This document shows, one piece after another, positions 22,764 through 31,306 of a stretch of DNA of 64,000 bases. The position numbers were made by a program, and so were the translations under genes. The DNA comes from Verrucomicrobiaceae bacterium UBA1938 (lineage in GTDB: Bacteria > Verrucomicrobiota > Verrucomicrobiia > Verrucomicrobiales > Verrucomicrobiaceae): positions 278,414-342,413 of the forward strand of contig DDFC01000020.1 of assembly GCA_002336895.1 (NCBI GenBank). Direction: 5' to 3'. The notes below the pieces were generated by a model. The model was not told the origin of the DNA, did not search any database, and worked only from the letters and a program-made list of their open reading frames with translations. Numbering within the stretch: position 1 is the first letter of the stretch; each line of letters starts with the position of its first letter.

Positions 22764-23960
22764 ATGGATCCAACCCGCGAGATACCCGAGTCCGAGGATG
22801 GATCATCGACAGATGCCGTGCTGCATGAGGTTCCCGAGCCCAGAGTGGTGAAACCCTACAGGCAGCCGAACCGTCTGGTGCGGCTGTGGCGCTCTGTGGG
22901 TGGCGGATCGCTGACGCTGAGCATCCTGTTTCATGTGGGGCTGGTCGTGGCGGCGGGGTTCATCGTGTTTGCCACCAAGGCGTATGAAAAGCAGATCGAC
23001 TTCCTGCCCGGCGGCGGCACGCAGCAGGGGGCGCAGGCCTCCGCCGAGCTCTCCCACAAGGTGCAGATGAAGCGCCAGCAGAAGGTGCAGAAAGCCATGC
23101 CGCAGCAGCGGCTGATCTCCACCAGCATCGATGCTGCGCTGACTCTCCCAGAAGCCCCGCCTGCCGTGCTGGACATGCCGGATTTTTCCTCCCTGGCTGG
23201 TGGTGACAAACTGGGAAGCAGCGGCCTCGGCATCGGTGGCGCGGGCGGGGGTTTTGGCAATGGCGTCGGCATGGGGGCCATGTCTGGCCGCACCTTCAAG
23301 CCGCTCATGATGTTTGGCAAAGAGCTCAAGGACACGCGCAAGATCGCCGTGGTGATGGATGTCTCCCGCTCCATGACCAAGTTTCTCCCGCTGGTGGCCA
23401 AGGAGCTGGACAAGGTGGCCTTTGGCAGCCCGCTGGTGCTCTACTTTGGCTGCGGGCTGGTGAAGCCGAAAGAGAAGATCGACGACGACATCAATCCGGT
23501 GAGCAGCGACAAATTCCGCACCTTCTGGCAGGTCTGGGAAGGCAAGACCCCGCTCAAGCTCTCCAAGGAGGAACGCAAGAACCTCAAGTATGATCCCGCC
23601 AAGCCGATGCCGCTGGAGGCCATCTATGACATGATGAGCAAGCGCCGGAACACCTGGTTTGTGGAGTTCAACGGCATCACCTACGCATCAACAGCGCTCA
23701 TGTCGAAGGAGGTCATGGAAGCGGACACCATCTACTGGTTTGCCGACTTCATGGACAAGGTGGAGTCCGAGCAGATGGAGCAGGTGCTGAAGACGCTCAA
23801 GAAGCGCAAGCAGAAGCTCTACATCCACGCCTCGAGGGAGGGCCGCTCTTTTGCCCAGGTGCGCGACGAACTCGTGCTCCCCTCCGGCGGCGAGGTCATT
23901 CAGACGCAGTCTGAAGAGACGCCGAAGAAGAAGGAGAAGGACAAGATCGCGGCGCAGTAG
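22764..23960 (+). CDS. vWA-like domain membrane protein
   Basis: 398 aa. A single membrane helix at about 50-70 follows a 45-residue cytoplasmic part; next is a Gln/Lys-rich stretch and a Gly-rich linker (about 150-170). The C-terminal half opens with I-A-V-V-M-D-V-S-R-S-M, a D-x-S-x-S MIDAS motif of von Willebrand A domains, although Thr and Asp of the later MIDAS positions are not obvious. Similar proteins lie near ExbB/ExbD or TonB-like genes in this group, but none is here. It ends in a Lys-rich tail. Confidence 0.65.
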   Translation: MDPTREIPESEDGSSTDAVLHEVPEPRVVKPYRQPNRLVRLWRSVGGGSLTLSILFHVGLVVAAGFIVFATKAYEKQIDFLPGGGTQQGAQASAELSHKVQMKRQQKVQKAMPQQRLISTSIDAALTLPEAPPAVLDMPDFSSLAGGDKLGSSGLGIGGAGGGFGNGVGMGAMSGRTFKPLMMFGKELKDTRKIAVVMDVSRSMTKFLPLVAKELDKVAFGSPLVLYFGCGLVKPKEKIDDDINPVSSDKFRTFWQVWEGKTPLKLSKEERKNLKYDPAKPMPLEAIYDMMSKRRNTWFVEFNGITYASTALMSKEVMEADTIYWFADFMDKVESEQMEQVLKTLKKRKQKLYIHASREGRSFAQVRDELVLPSGGEVIQTQSEETPKKKEKDKIAAQ

Positions 23961-24004
23961 CTGCTGAGGCGCAGACCAGATCCGACGAAAGGCGGAATTG
24001 TTGA

Positions 24005-24454
24005 TCAAGAGTCGTGAGTGGCATCCTGCGAATGGCTGGCGTGCCACTCCCAGTAGTCGCAGTAGTTCCGCCAGCGAAGGTCTGTGCGGGGAACCCAAAA
24101 CAAGCCGGTGGGAATCCCTGTGGGAGCCATGAATTCGTCGTAGATGCAAAGGCCTGACCCGAGTTCGATGAGAAGTCCGTCGGTGGCGTCGCCTTCTTTG
24201 TCGATTTCCACATGAACCGCCTTGATGGGCGAGTTCAGGATGGGCAGAGCTTCGTCAATCTTTTCATAGCCCGTCAGGTCAACCTCGCCTCGATAAAACC
24301 GGTTGAATCCCAGCGGCGGAAAGAAGCACAGCCCGGTTTCCAGCGTGGGATAAGACCGCGTGTAATTGAGATCATCAGGAAGAGCCTCGTACTTCACGTG
24401 CATCGCCACGATGCGATGGCCGATGATCTCCTCTCTGCAGAGCCAGTCGCTCAT
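24005..24454 (-). CDS. Hypothetical protein
   Basis: Not recognised. 149 aa, no signal peptide or membrane helix. The N-terminal half is Tyr/Pro-rich, and the C-terminus is Trp- and His-rich (D-Y-W-E-W-H-A-S-H). Its ATG lies 11 bp after the ispA stop, so it is probably the last gene of that transcript. Lower GC than ispA suggests a more recent arrival. Confidence 0.6.
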   Translation of the reverse strand: MSDWLCREEIIGHRIVAMHVKYEALPDDLNYTRSYPTLETGLCFFPPLGFNRFYRGEVDLTGYEKIDEALPILNSPIKAVHVEIDKEGDATDGLLIELGSGLCIYDEFMAPTGIPTGLFWVPRTDLRWRNYCDYWEWHASHSQDATHDS

Positions 24455-24465
24455 GACTTCATGGT

Positions 24466-25350
24466 CTAATAATCCCGGTTCAGAAGGTAGTCCGCGAGCT
24501 GGCGCAATCTGACGGCGGAATCTCCAAACACATCGAGTGCGCGGCTGGCGGCTTCGGTGAGGCGGTGGGCTTCGGCGCGGGAGGCGTCCAGGCCCATCAG
24601 CGCGGGGTAGGTGCTTTTTTCCGCCTCCACATCCTTGCCGGCGCTCTTGCCGAGTTTCTCGCTGGTCTGGGTCACGTCCAGGATGTCGTCAATGATCTGG
24701 AAGGCCAGGCCGGTGGCCATGCCGAAATCATGCAGCGCCTGCATCTGCTCCTCGCTGGCATTGGCGCTCATGGCACCGAGTCTCACGCTGGTGGTCAGCA
24801 GGGCGGCGGTCTTGCCTTCATGGATGAAGCGCAGGTCTTCGAGCGGGAGCTTTTTGCCCTCGCCTTCCAGATCGGCCACCTGGCCGCCCACGAGGTGCAG
24901 GCTGCCTGCGGTGCGGGCAAGCTCCAGCACCATCACCGCGACCGGATGCAACGGCGCGATGGGCGTGCGGGTGACGAGCTCAAAGGCCAGCGCCTGCAGC
25001 GCGTCACCGGCCAGCAGCGCCATGGCCTCGCCATAGACTTTGTGGCAGGTGGGCACGCCGCGGCGCATGTCGTCATCATCCATGCAGGGCAGGTCATCGT
25101 GAATGAGAGAGTAGGTGTGCAGGCACTCGACCGCGCAGGCATTGTAGATCGCGTCATCGATGGAGCCGCCGCAGGCCTCAGCCGCTGCGAGGCAGAGGAT
25201 GGGGCGCAGCCTCTTGCCACCTGCAAACATGCTGTGTCGCATGGCCTTGTGCAGAGTGGCCGGGCGGGTGTCGGCATCAGGGATGAGGCGGTTCAGCGCG
25301 GCATCCACAAACTGGCAGCGCTGGGAGAGGTATTCTTTGAGGTCGGACAT
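24466..25350 (-). CDS. ispA: Short-chain polyprenyl (farnesyl/geranylgeranyl) diphosphate synthase
   Basis: 294 aa, typical of IspA. It condenses IPP with allylic diphosphates. The first Asp-rich motif D-D-L-P-C-M-D-D-D-D begins at 85, the second D-D-I-L-D is near 221, and the G-G-K-R-L-R-P diphosphate-binding motif is at 44-50. The D-D-x4-D form of the first motif is the usual bacterial type. Product length cannot be fixed from sequence, but C15 is most likely. A small unknown gene follows. Confidence 0.92.
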   Translation of the reverse strand: MSDLKEYLSQRCQFVDAALNRLIPDADTRPATLHKAMRHSMFAGGKRLRPILCLAAAEACGGSIDDAIYNACAVECLHTYSLIHDDLPCMDDDDMRRGVPTCHKVYGEAMALLAGDALQALAFELVTRTPIAPLHPVAVMVLELARTAGSLHLVGGQVADLEGEGKKLPLEDLRFIHEGKTAALLTTSVRLGAMSANASEEQMQALHDFGMATGLAFQIIDDILDVTQTSEKLGKSAGKDVEAEKSTYPALMGLDASRAEAHRLTEAASRALDVFGDSAVRLRQLADYLLNRDY

Positions 25351-25564
25351 GAAAGGGTATTTTGAAGCCCCGAGTCCGCCTCAATTCAAGCGGGGATTGC
25401 AGGCTACGAATTTACTGAAGGATTGATTGAACGGACTTCATGGTATTTATGTCCCTTGGTAAAAAATAAGTTCATGAAGCATCTGCAGGAGTTGAGTTGT
25501 TTAAGGCAGGTTTCTACTGCAGTGCCATGCTCAATAACAGCAGACGCAAGCCGGGCTTCGTCAG

Positions 25565-25580
25565 CATGACTTAAGTCATG
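25565..25580. promoter_or_regulatory. 16-bp perfect palindrome upstream of two-component genes
   Basis: CATGACTTAAGTCATG is fully symmetric and lies 53 bp before the kinase start, in a 283-bp AT-richer gap with no gene. Position and symmetry suit binding of a dimeric regulator such as the NarL-type response regulator encoded downstream; this is inference. Confidence 0.45.
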
Positions 25581-25633
25581 AACTGCTAGGAATATTAGCG
25601 GATGAGGGAAATCTGTGAAAGTTAACGGCCTGC

Positions 25634-26932
25634 ATGGTCTCAAAAGAGGTGTCAAAAAAATCGGATCAACGAGTCACTAAGGAAGAAGGAGCGCGTCATG
25701 AAGGAAAGTTCCTCTCAGCCCGGTGGATGGTTTGCGTTGCCAGTGCGATTTTGACATGGATCAGCCTGATGCCGGTGGTCTGGATCGACTGGCTGCTGGT
25801 AGGCAGGAGAATGATCTGGGAAGCGGTGCTGCTCGGCGTGTGCGGTCTGACGGTTTTTGGCTGGAATCTGCACCATCTCAGGCTGATGCTGCATAATGTT
25901 TTTTCAGAAAATAGTCTAGGGGAGGTGGGTGGGAATGGTGCGGTCAGACTCGCGAAAGTATTCGGGGTGCAGATTGTGCTGGCCGCTGCATGCACTCATC
26001 TGGCAGGGGCTTGCAACCCTATCGGGATGCAGCAGTGGTTTTGGATGCCAACGGCGGGTTTTGCTGGAGTGCTTTTGAGGAGGCGGGTGCACATGATCCT
26101 GGTGCTGATCGGGACTTTGTTTGTCTCCACAGCGCATGAAAATGCCGTGCGCGGCCAGCAGTCGGCTCTCTTCTGGATGTGCGGCCAGATTACCACGAGC
26201 GTGTTCATCATGGGCTGTGCTTTTGCGATGACGCAGGTCTCGCGGCAGCGTCTCAGCGTGGCGCGTGTGGCTGATGAACTGCGAACAGCCAACGCGCGGC
26301 TGGAACTGCAGGCGGATCATGCGGCGGTCAATGCCGTGGAGCAGGAGCGCAGCCGGCTGGCCCGTGAGATTCATGATGCGGTGGGGCACAGCTTTACCGT
26401 GGTGGGCGCCCAGCTGGATGTGGCGGAGGCGCTGATGCACGAGTCTCCCGCCCAGGCCCTGGATTCGATCCAGAAAGCGCAGCGCAGCAGCCGGGAGGGG
26501 CTGGCGGAGATCAGGCGCTCCATTACGAACCTGCGCAGCGCGGCACCGGCGGAGCGCACGCTGGTGGAGAGCCTCACTTCTCTGATCACTGCCGCAGAAC
26601 GGCCGGGGCTGAAGCTGGTGCTGCAGCAGTCTGGGAAATCGCGTTCTCTTCCGGCGCTGGTGGAGATGTCCTTGTACCGCTGCGCGCAGGAGGGCATCAC
26701 GAATGCCTGCCGCCATTCCGGCGGCTCTGAAATCGCGGTGCATCTCGACTTTACCTCTGATGATCGAGTGTCCCTGAGCGTGACGGACAACGGCCGTGGC
26801 TTCAGCAAGATACCGGAGAGCGGGCATGGACTGAGCGGCCTGCGTGAACGCGCGCTGCTGCTCAATGGTGAGTTTTTCGCAGGAACCGATCTGCAAGGCG
26901 GAGGCTACTGCCGCATGGTCATACCAGCATGA
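25634..26932 (+). CDS. Sensor histidine kinase, NarL/DegS (HisKA_3) family
   Basis: 432 aa. A polar N-terminus is followed by about six membrane helices (30-205) without a large periplasmic domain, so it likely senses a membrane or intracellular signal. A coiled-coil linker leads to E-I-H-D-A-V-G-H-S with the phospho-His near 246, then the HATPase_c domain with N-A-C-R-H-S-G (N box) and V-T-D-N-G-R-G-F (G1) and H-G-L-S-G-L-R-E-R. Its stop is 4 bp before the response regulator's ATG, so they form a pair. Confidence 0.88.
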   Translation: MVSKEVSKKSDQRVTKEEGARHEGKFLSARWMVCVASAILTWISLMPVVWIDWLLVGRRMIWEAVLLGVCGLTVFGWNLHHLRLMLHNVFSENSLGEVGGNGAVRLAKVFGVQIVLAAACTHLAGACNPIGMQQWFWMPTAGFAGVLLRRRVHMILVLIGTLFVSTAHENAVRGQQSALFWMCGQITTSVFIMGCAFAMTQVSRQRLSVARVADELRTANARLELQADHAAVNAVEQERSRLAREIHDAVGHSFTVVGAQLDVAEALMHESPAQALDSIQKAQRSSREGLAEIRRSITNLRSAAPAERTLVESLTSLITAAERPGLKLVLQQSGKSRSLPALVEMSLYRCAQEGITNACRHSGGSEIAVHLDFTSDDRVSLSVTDNGRGFSKIPESGHGLSGLRERALLLNGEFFAGTDLQGGGYCRMVIPA

Positions 26933-26936
26933 TCCT

Positions 26937-27599
26937 ATGACCACACGCATCAAAACCCTTCTCGTGGACGACCAGGCGCCTTTTCGCGAGGCCATGCTCC
27001 AGCTTCTGGGGCTGGACGGCCGGGTGGAAGTGGTGGCCGTGGCGGCGGATGGGGAGGAAGCGCTGCGGCTGACCGCCGAGCACCAGCCACATGTGGTGCT
27101 GATGGATCTGCGCATGCCGGTCATGGACGGAGCTGAGGCCACGCGCCGCCTCCGAGCCGAGCACCCCGAAGTGCGTGTGCTGATGCTGACCATTTTCGAT
27201 CAGGAGGAAGATGTGTTTGAGGCGCTGCGTGCAGGCGCCTGCGGCTACGTGCTGAAAAACACCCCGGCTGATCAGCTGGTGGATGCCATCCGCACGGTCG
27301 CCAAAGGCCAGACCTACCTGCACCCGTCCGTGGCCACGCATGTGGTGGCGGAGTTCAACCGCCTCTCCCAGCCCAGCCCGCTGAGCAGCGAGGAGCTGCG
27401 CATCGCCAGCCAGCTCTCCCAGCGTGAGGAGGAGATCCTGCGGCATTTGGTGCGCGGCATGAGCAACAAGGAGATCGCCACAGCCCTGTGCCTGACAGAA
27501 GGCACGGTGAAAAACTACATGAGCCGCATTCTGGACAAGCTGCAGGTGCCCGACCGAACCAGCGCCGCCCTCATGGCGCGCACGCTGGGGCTGGGGTGA
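26937..27599 (+). CDS. Response regulator, NarL/LuxR family
   Basis: 220 aa from the ATG at 26937. The receiver domain has D-D at 11-12, the phospho-acceptor Asp57 in V-V-L-M-D-L-R-M-P, Thr in M-L-T and Lys in Y-V-L-K-N. The C-terminal helix-turn-helix of LuxR type (about 157-205) shows L-S-Q-R-E-E-E-I-L and N-K-E-I-A-T-A-L-C-L-T-E-G-T-V-K. It is the partner of the kinase just upstream. Targets are unknown, though the palindrome at 25565 is a candidate. Confidence 0.92.
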   Translation: MTTRIKTLLVDDQAPFREAMLQLLGLDGRVEVVAVAADGEEALRLTAEHQPHVVLMDLRMPVMDGAEATRRLRAEHPEVRVLMLTIFDQEEDVFEALRAGACGYVLKNTPADQLVDAIRTVAKGQTYLHPSVATHVVAEFNRLSQPSPLSSEELRIASQLSQREEEILRHLVRGMSNKEIATALCLTEGTVKNYMSRILDKLQVPDRTSAALMARTLGLG

Positions 27600-27600
27600 G

Positions 27601-28881
27601 CTAGCGCGTCAGCAGCTCCTCGCCGCGATACACCACGCGCTCCACCATGCCCTGAAGCGTCTGGTCGAGGAAGGGCGTGTTGCTGCTCTTCGACTTCATG
27701 AAGGCACGGCTGAAGGTGGTGGTGCGGGCGGGATTGAAGACGATGAACTCGGCGGTGCCGCCTTCCTTCACCGGCACGGGGGGCAGCTTCATCAGGCGGC
27801 GGGGCTCGGCGCTGCAGCACTTTACGATGTGCTGCCAGTTCAGGAGGTCCTTGGAGATGTAGCGGTCGTAAAGGGAGACAAGGGCGGTTTCCAGACCGGT
27901 GATGCCGAAGGGCGCGCTGGCAAAGTCCTGGTTCTTTTCAAAGGGGGTGTGCGGCGCGTGATCCGTGGCGATGGCGTCGAACCACCCGTCCTTGAGTCCC
28001 TGAAGCAGAGCGGCGTTGTCCTCCGGCGTGCGCAGCGGGGGATTCATCTTGTAGTGCGTGTCGTAGTCGCCGATGTGCTCATGGTTGAACATGAGATGAT
28101 GCGGCGCCACCTCGCAGGTGACGCGGATGCCGCGGTCCTTGGCGCGCTTGATCGTGCTCATGCCCTCGATGGTGGTCACATGCTGGATATGCAGATGCAC
28201 GCCGGTGTATTCCGCCAGGCGGATGTCGCGGGTGATGCAGATCTCCTCGCTGATGCTGGGGATGCCGGGCAGGCCGAGCGCGTAGCTGATCTTGCCCTCG
28301 TGCATGCAACCCTTGCCGCTGAGAGCCTTGAGCTCGCAGTGGCTGGCGATCATCAGCTCGTAATCACGTGCGTATTCCATGGCACGGCGCAGCACCTGGG
28401 GATTGTCCACAGCGTAGCCGTCATCGGTGAGCATGACACAGCCTGCGGCCTTCATGCCGGCGATGCCCGCCAGCTCCTCGCCCTTGCGGCCCTTGGTGAT
28501 GGCGCCGCTGGTGTAGATGCCGGGGCCGATGCGTGTGCGGCGGGCGCTTTCCAGCACGCTGCGCACCACGCCTGCGTTGTCGATGGCGGGGGAGGTGTTG
28601 GGCATCATGACAAAGCCGGTGACGCCGCCATTGATCGCGGCCTCCGCGCAGGTGGCGATGTTTTCCTTGTCGTCCTGGCCGGGCTCGCGGGCATGCACGT
28701 GGATGTCAAACAGGCCGGGAAGCAGGATGCGGCCTGTGCAGTCGATGATCTCCGCATTTTCCACCCCGCTGATACCTGCCGCCACGCCGATGATCCGATC
28801 TCCCTCGACGAGCACGTCGGCGGTCTGGAGCTGGGGGCGGTCTTCGCTGGCGATCCGGGCGTTGCGGTAGAGGCGTTTCAT
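27601..28881 (-). CDS. pyrC: Dihydroorotase
   Basis: 426 aa, the multifunctional/type I length. It cyclises N-carbamoyl-aspartate to dihydroorotate in pyrimidine synthesis. The metal motif D-I-H-V-H-A-R-E-P-G is at about 59-68, H-I-Q-H and S-H-C-E supply later His, and A-T-D-H-A-P-H-T carries the catalytic Asp. It converges with the response regulator gene, the stops being only one base apart. No pyrB neighbour. Confidence 0.93.
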   Translation of the reverse strand: MKRLYRNARIASEDRPQLQTADVLVEGDRIIGVAAGISGVENAEIIDCTGRILLPGLFDIHVHAREPGQDDKENIATCAEAAINGGVTGFVMMPNTSPAIDNAGVVRSVLESARRTRIGPGIYTSGAITKGRKGEELAGIAGMKAAGCVMLTDDGYAVDNPQVLRRAMEYARDYELMIASHCELKALSGKGCMHEGKISYALGLPGIPSISEEICITRDIRLAEYTGVHLHIQHVTTIEGMSTIKRAKDRGIRVTCEVAPHHLMFNHEHIGDYDTHYKMNPPLRTPEDNAALLQGLKDGWFDAIATDHAPHTPFEKNQDFASAPFGITGLETALVSLYDRYISKDLLNWQHIVKCCSAEPRRLMKLPPVPVKEGGTAEFIVFNPARTTTFSRAFMKSKSSNTPFLDQTLQGMVERVVYRGEELLTR

Positions 28882-29019
28882 GAAGCCATGATGTCAGTCA
28901 GGTTTTCAGCCTGTGCAAGCCTGTGAAATGAGTTCGTGGGCCACAGGGAGGACATATCCAAGTGATGCAGGCACTCTTGCCTGCAAAACGAGCATCTCGG
29001 ACCATTCATAGCAGGCAAA

Positions 29020-31281
29020 TCACTCCTGCTTCTTCCGCACATACAGAAGGACGCGGTCGTGCGTGAGCAGGCAGAGGTCCAGGCGGCCGTCGCCGTTGAG
29101 GTCGAGGGCGGCGTAGTCGTGGGGCTCGTTTTCCAGGCCGGTCTTGCCGCGGAAGTGAGGGTCGGTTTCAAAGACGCGGAAGTACATGGCGCTGTCCCAT
29201 TTCTGCCCGGCGGCAGACTGGAAGATTTCGACCACACGGCTTTTGGATGTGTCCATGAGAGCCAGATCGTCCACGTCTTCTCCGGAGAACGAAGCAGCGA
29301 GGAGATCGGAGGGGGAGGTGTCCTTCAACTCGCTGTCAAAGGTGGCCACGGTGTCGAGCCTGAGTGTGGTGCCATCCAGCGGGGAGAGCTGAAAGCTGGT
29401 CTTTCCCAGCAGCAGCAGTCGGGAGCTTTTCTCCACATTCATCAGCACGCACTGCTCGGGTGTCATGGCGGGCAGCGCATGGGTGTGGTCGGCGCGATAG
29501 ACGCGGTCGGTGCCGGCGGTGAGTTCGTGCAGCTTGCTGTGTGCTGCGTCGATCAGCAGCACGGAGACCTTGCCGTCCTTGCGGGAGACGAGCGCGCTGT
29601 GCAGCTCGGCTGAGGCGTCCGGTGCATTGAACTGCTCCACGATGCTGGCTTTGCCCTCGGCATCCACCTTGAAGGCGCGTGCCAGCTGCTGATGAGCGAT
29701 GATGATCTCCGCCTTGCCATCCCCATCGAGATCGCCCGTGGTGAGCGCGGCAGGGGAGAGTTTGCTGACAAAGGTGTCCGGGATGCCTTCGACGCGCTTG
29801 AACGGAGTCTTGGTGTCCGTGGTGCTCAGCAGCAGCTGCAGAGGACCGAGATTGGAAAAGAGCGCGATGTCGCTGCGGCCATCCTGATTGGCATCGACGA
29901 CGCGGATGCCGCTGATGCGTCCGGTTTTGACCGCGAGCTCCTGCGTGGTGGCGGTGAAGCTCTTGGCTCCAGCAGTCTTGCGCAGGGTGACGAGCTGCGG
30001 CTTGGATTTGACCTCGCTGACGCAGAGCACGGCGGAATCCGTGGTGAGCGTGAGGAGTGTCTCGCCCTCTTTGGCCTGGTAGATGATCTCGGGATAAGAC
30101 AGGCGGTTGTTCTGCCAGCGGGCGATGCCGATGGACTGCTCTCCGGGGCTGAGCAGCACGAGCTCGGCTTTCTTGTCATCATCCACATCAGCGATGGCCA
30201 GGGACTCGACCCCGCTGAGGATGGGAAACTCGCGCCCTTCTTTGAAGGTGCCGCTGGCGCTGCCCTGAAACAGCCAGGCGCGCGCGGCCTTGGGCTCTGA
30301 CATGACGACGTCCGCATGGCCGTCTCCGGTCAGGTCTCCATAGGCCACCGCGCCGTTTTTGGATTCAGTGGGAGGCATGGCATAGCGGATGGTGGAGGCA
30401 CGCTCGGCATTCGGTTCGGCGGCTCCCTGGGTCAGTCTGGCCACCTCCACCATTCCGGTGCCGTCCTGGATCCAGGCCACGCCGGTTTGTTTGCCTCCCA
30501 GACGCATGGCATGCAGCCAGTGGCGGGAGGTGGGGATCTCCAGCCGCCACTCTTCACCGAAGGTGGTGCCTTCATGCTGAAGGCGCACCAGCAGCGCATC
30601 TCCCTCGGGTGCGGTGTAGAAGATGTCTGCGCGTCCGTCTTCATTGAGGTCGGTGCAGTGCAGTCCGGCGCTGCCGCTTTCTCCCAGCGCGTAGTTTTGC
30701 GGCTCCGCCCATTCTCCGGCCTTGGTCTGCAGCAGCACCATGAGGCGCGTGCTGGTCAGGAGGGCGATGTCGTCCCGCCCGTCGCCGTTCAGATCGCGGG
30801 CGGCCAGCACCTCGGTGTCGTCCGCAGTGGAGTCGAGCGTGAACTCACGCTTGGCGGTCCACACGCCTTTGTCGTCCTGCATGCGCAGCACCAGCTTGTC
30901 CTCATCCGTGATGAAGGCGATGTCTGTTTTCTTGTCACCATTCCAATCCCCGATGGCCAGAGCCGTGGCGGCATGGCCGATGACGAGCGGCTGCTTGTCA
31001 AAACGGGAGACCTCCAGGATGGGATTCCAGCGGTCGGCGCGGGTGGTCTTCTCAGGGGCGCCCGGCTGTACGCCGTCTTTGCGCTGCAGGAGGAAATCGA
31101 TGCGCGCACGCGCTGAGTTGATGATGGCGATGTCCGTGAGGCCATCGCCATTGAAGTCGGCGGCACGCGGGCTGGAGGTGTTCCAGTCGAGTTTCACGAT
31201 CTCCGGCCCGTCAAAGTACAACGCAGGCTTTTCGGCGAGGGCGCTGGTTGCCAGAAACAGGGGCAGGAGATGAAGGCGCAT
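29020..31281 (-). CDS. Exported FG-GAP/VCBS repeat beta-propeller protein
   Basis: 753 aa with a short signal peptide (L-P-L-F-L-A-T-S-A-L-A). Many repeats of the form D-x-N-G-D-G-x-x-D-I are spread through the length, for example D-F-N-G-D-G-L-T-D-I near residue 43, D-L-N-G-D-G-R-D-D-I, D-L-T-G-D-G-H-A-D-V, D-L-D-G-D-G-K-A-E-I and D-L-N-G-D-G-R-L-D-L near the end. These Ca2+-binding loops build beta-propellers. No enzyme domain is seen, so it may bind ligands or partners outside the cell. It is the last gene of a leftward trio with 25 bp to the previous gene. Confidence 0.8.
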   Translation of the reverse strand: MRLHLLPLFLATSALAEKPALYFDGPEIVKLDWNTSSPRAADFNGDGLTDIAIINSARARIDFLLQRKDGVQPGAPEKTTRADRWNPILEVSRFDKQPLVIGHAATALAIGDWNGDKKTDIAFITDEDKLVLRMQDDKGVWTAKREFTLDSTADDTEVLAARDLNGDGRDDIALLTSTRLMVLLQTKAGEWAEPQNYALGESGSAGLHCTDLNEDGRADIFYTAPEGDALLVRLQHEGTTFGEEWRLEIPTSRHWLHAMRLGGKQTGVAWIQDGTGMVEVARLTQGAAEPNAERASTIRYAMPPTESKNGAVAYGDLTGDGHADVVMSEPKAARAWLFQGSASGTFKEGREFPILSGVESLAIADVDDDKKAELVLLSPGEQSIGIARWQNNRLSYPEIIYQAKEGETLLTLTTDSAVLCVSEVKSKPQLVTLRKTAGAKSFTATTQELAVKTGRISGIRVVDANQDGRSDIALFSNLGPLQLLLSTTDTKTPFKRVEGIPDTFVSKLSPAALTTGDLDGDGKAEIIIAHQQLARAFKVDAEGKASIVEQFNAPDASAELHSALVSRKDGKVSVLLIDAAHSKLHELTAGTDRVYRADHTHALPAMTPEQCVLMNVEKSSRLLLLGKTSFQLSPLDGTTLRLDTVATFDSELKDTSPSDLLAASFSGEDVDDLALMDTSKSRVVEIFQSAAGQKWDSAMYFRVFETDPHFRGKTGLENEPHDYAALDLNGDGRLDLCLLTHDRVLLYVRKKQE

Positions 31282-31306
31282 GGCAGGCGGTGGAGAGGTG
31301 GGCTTG

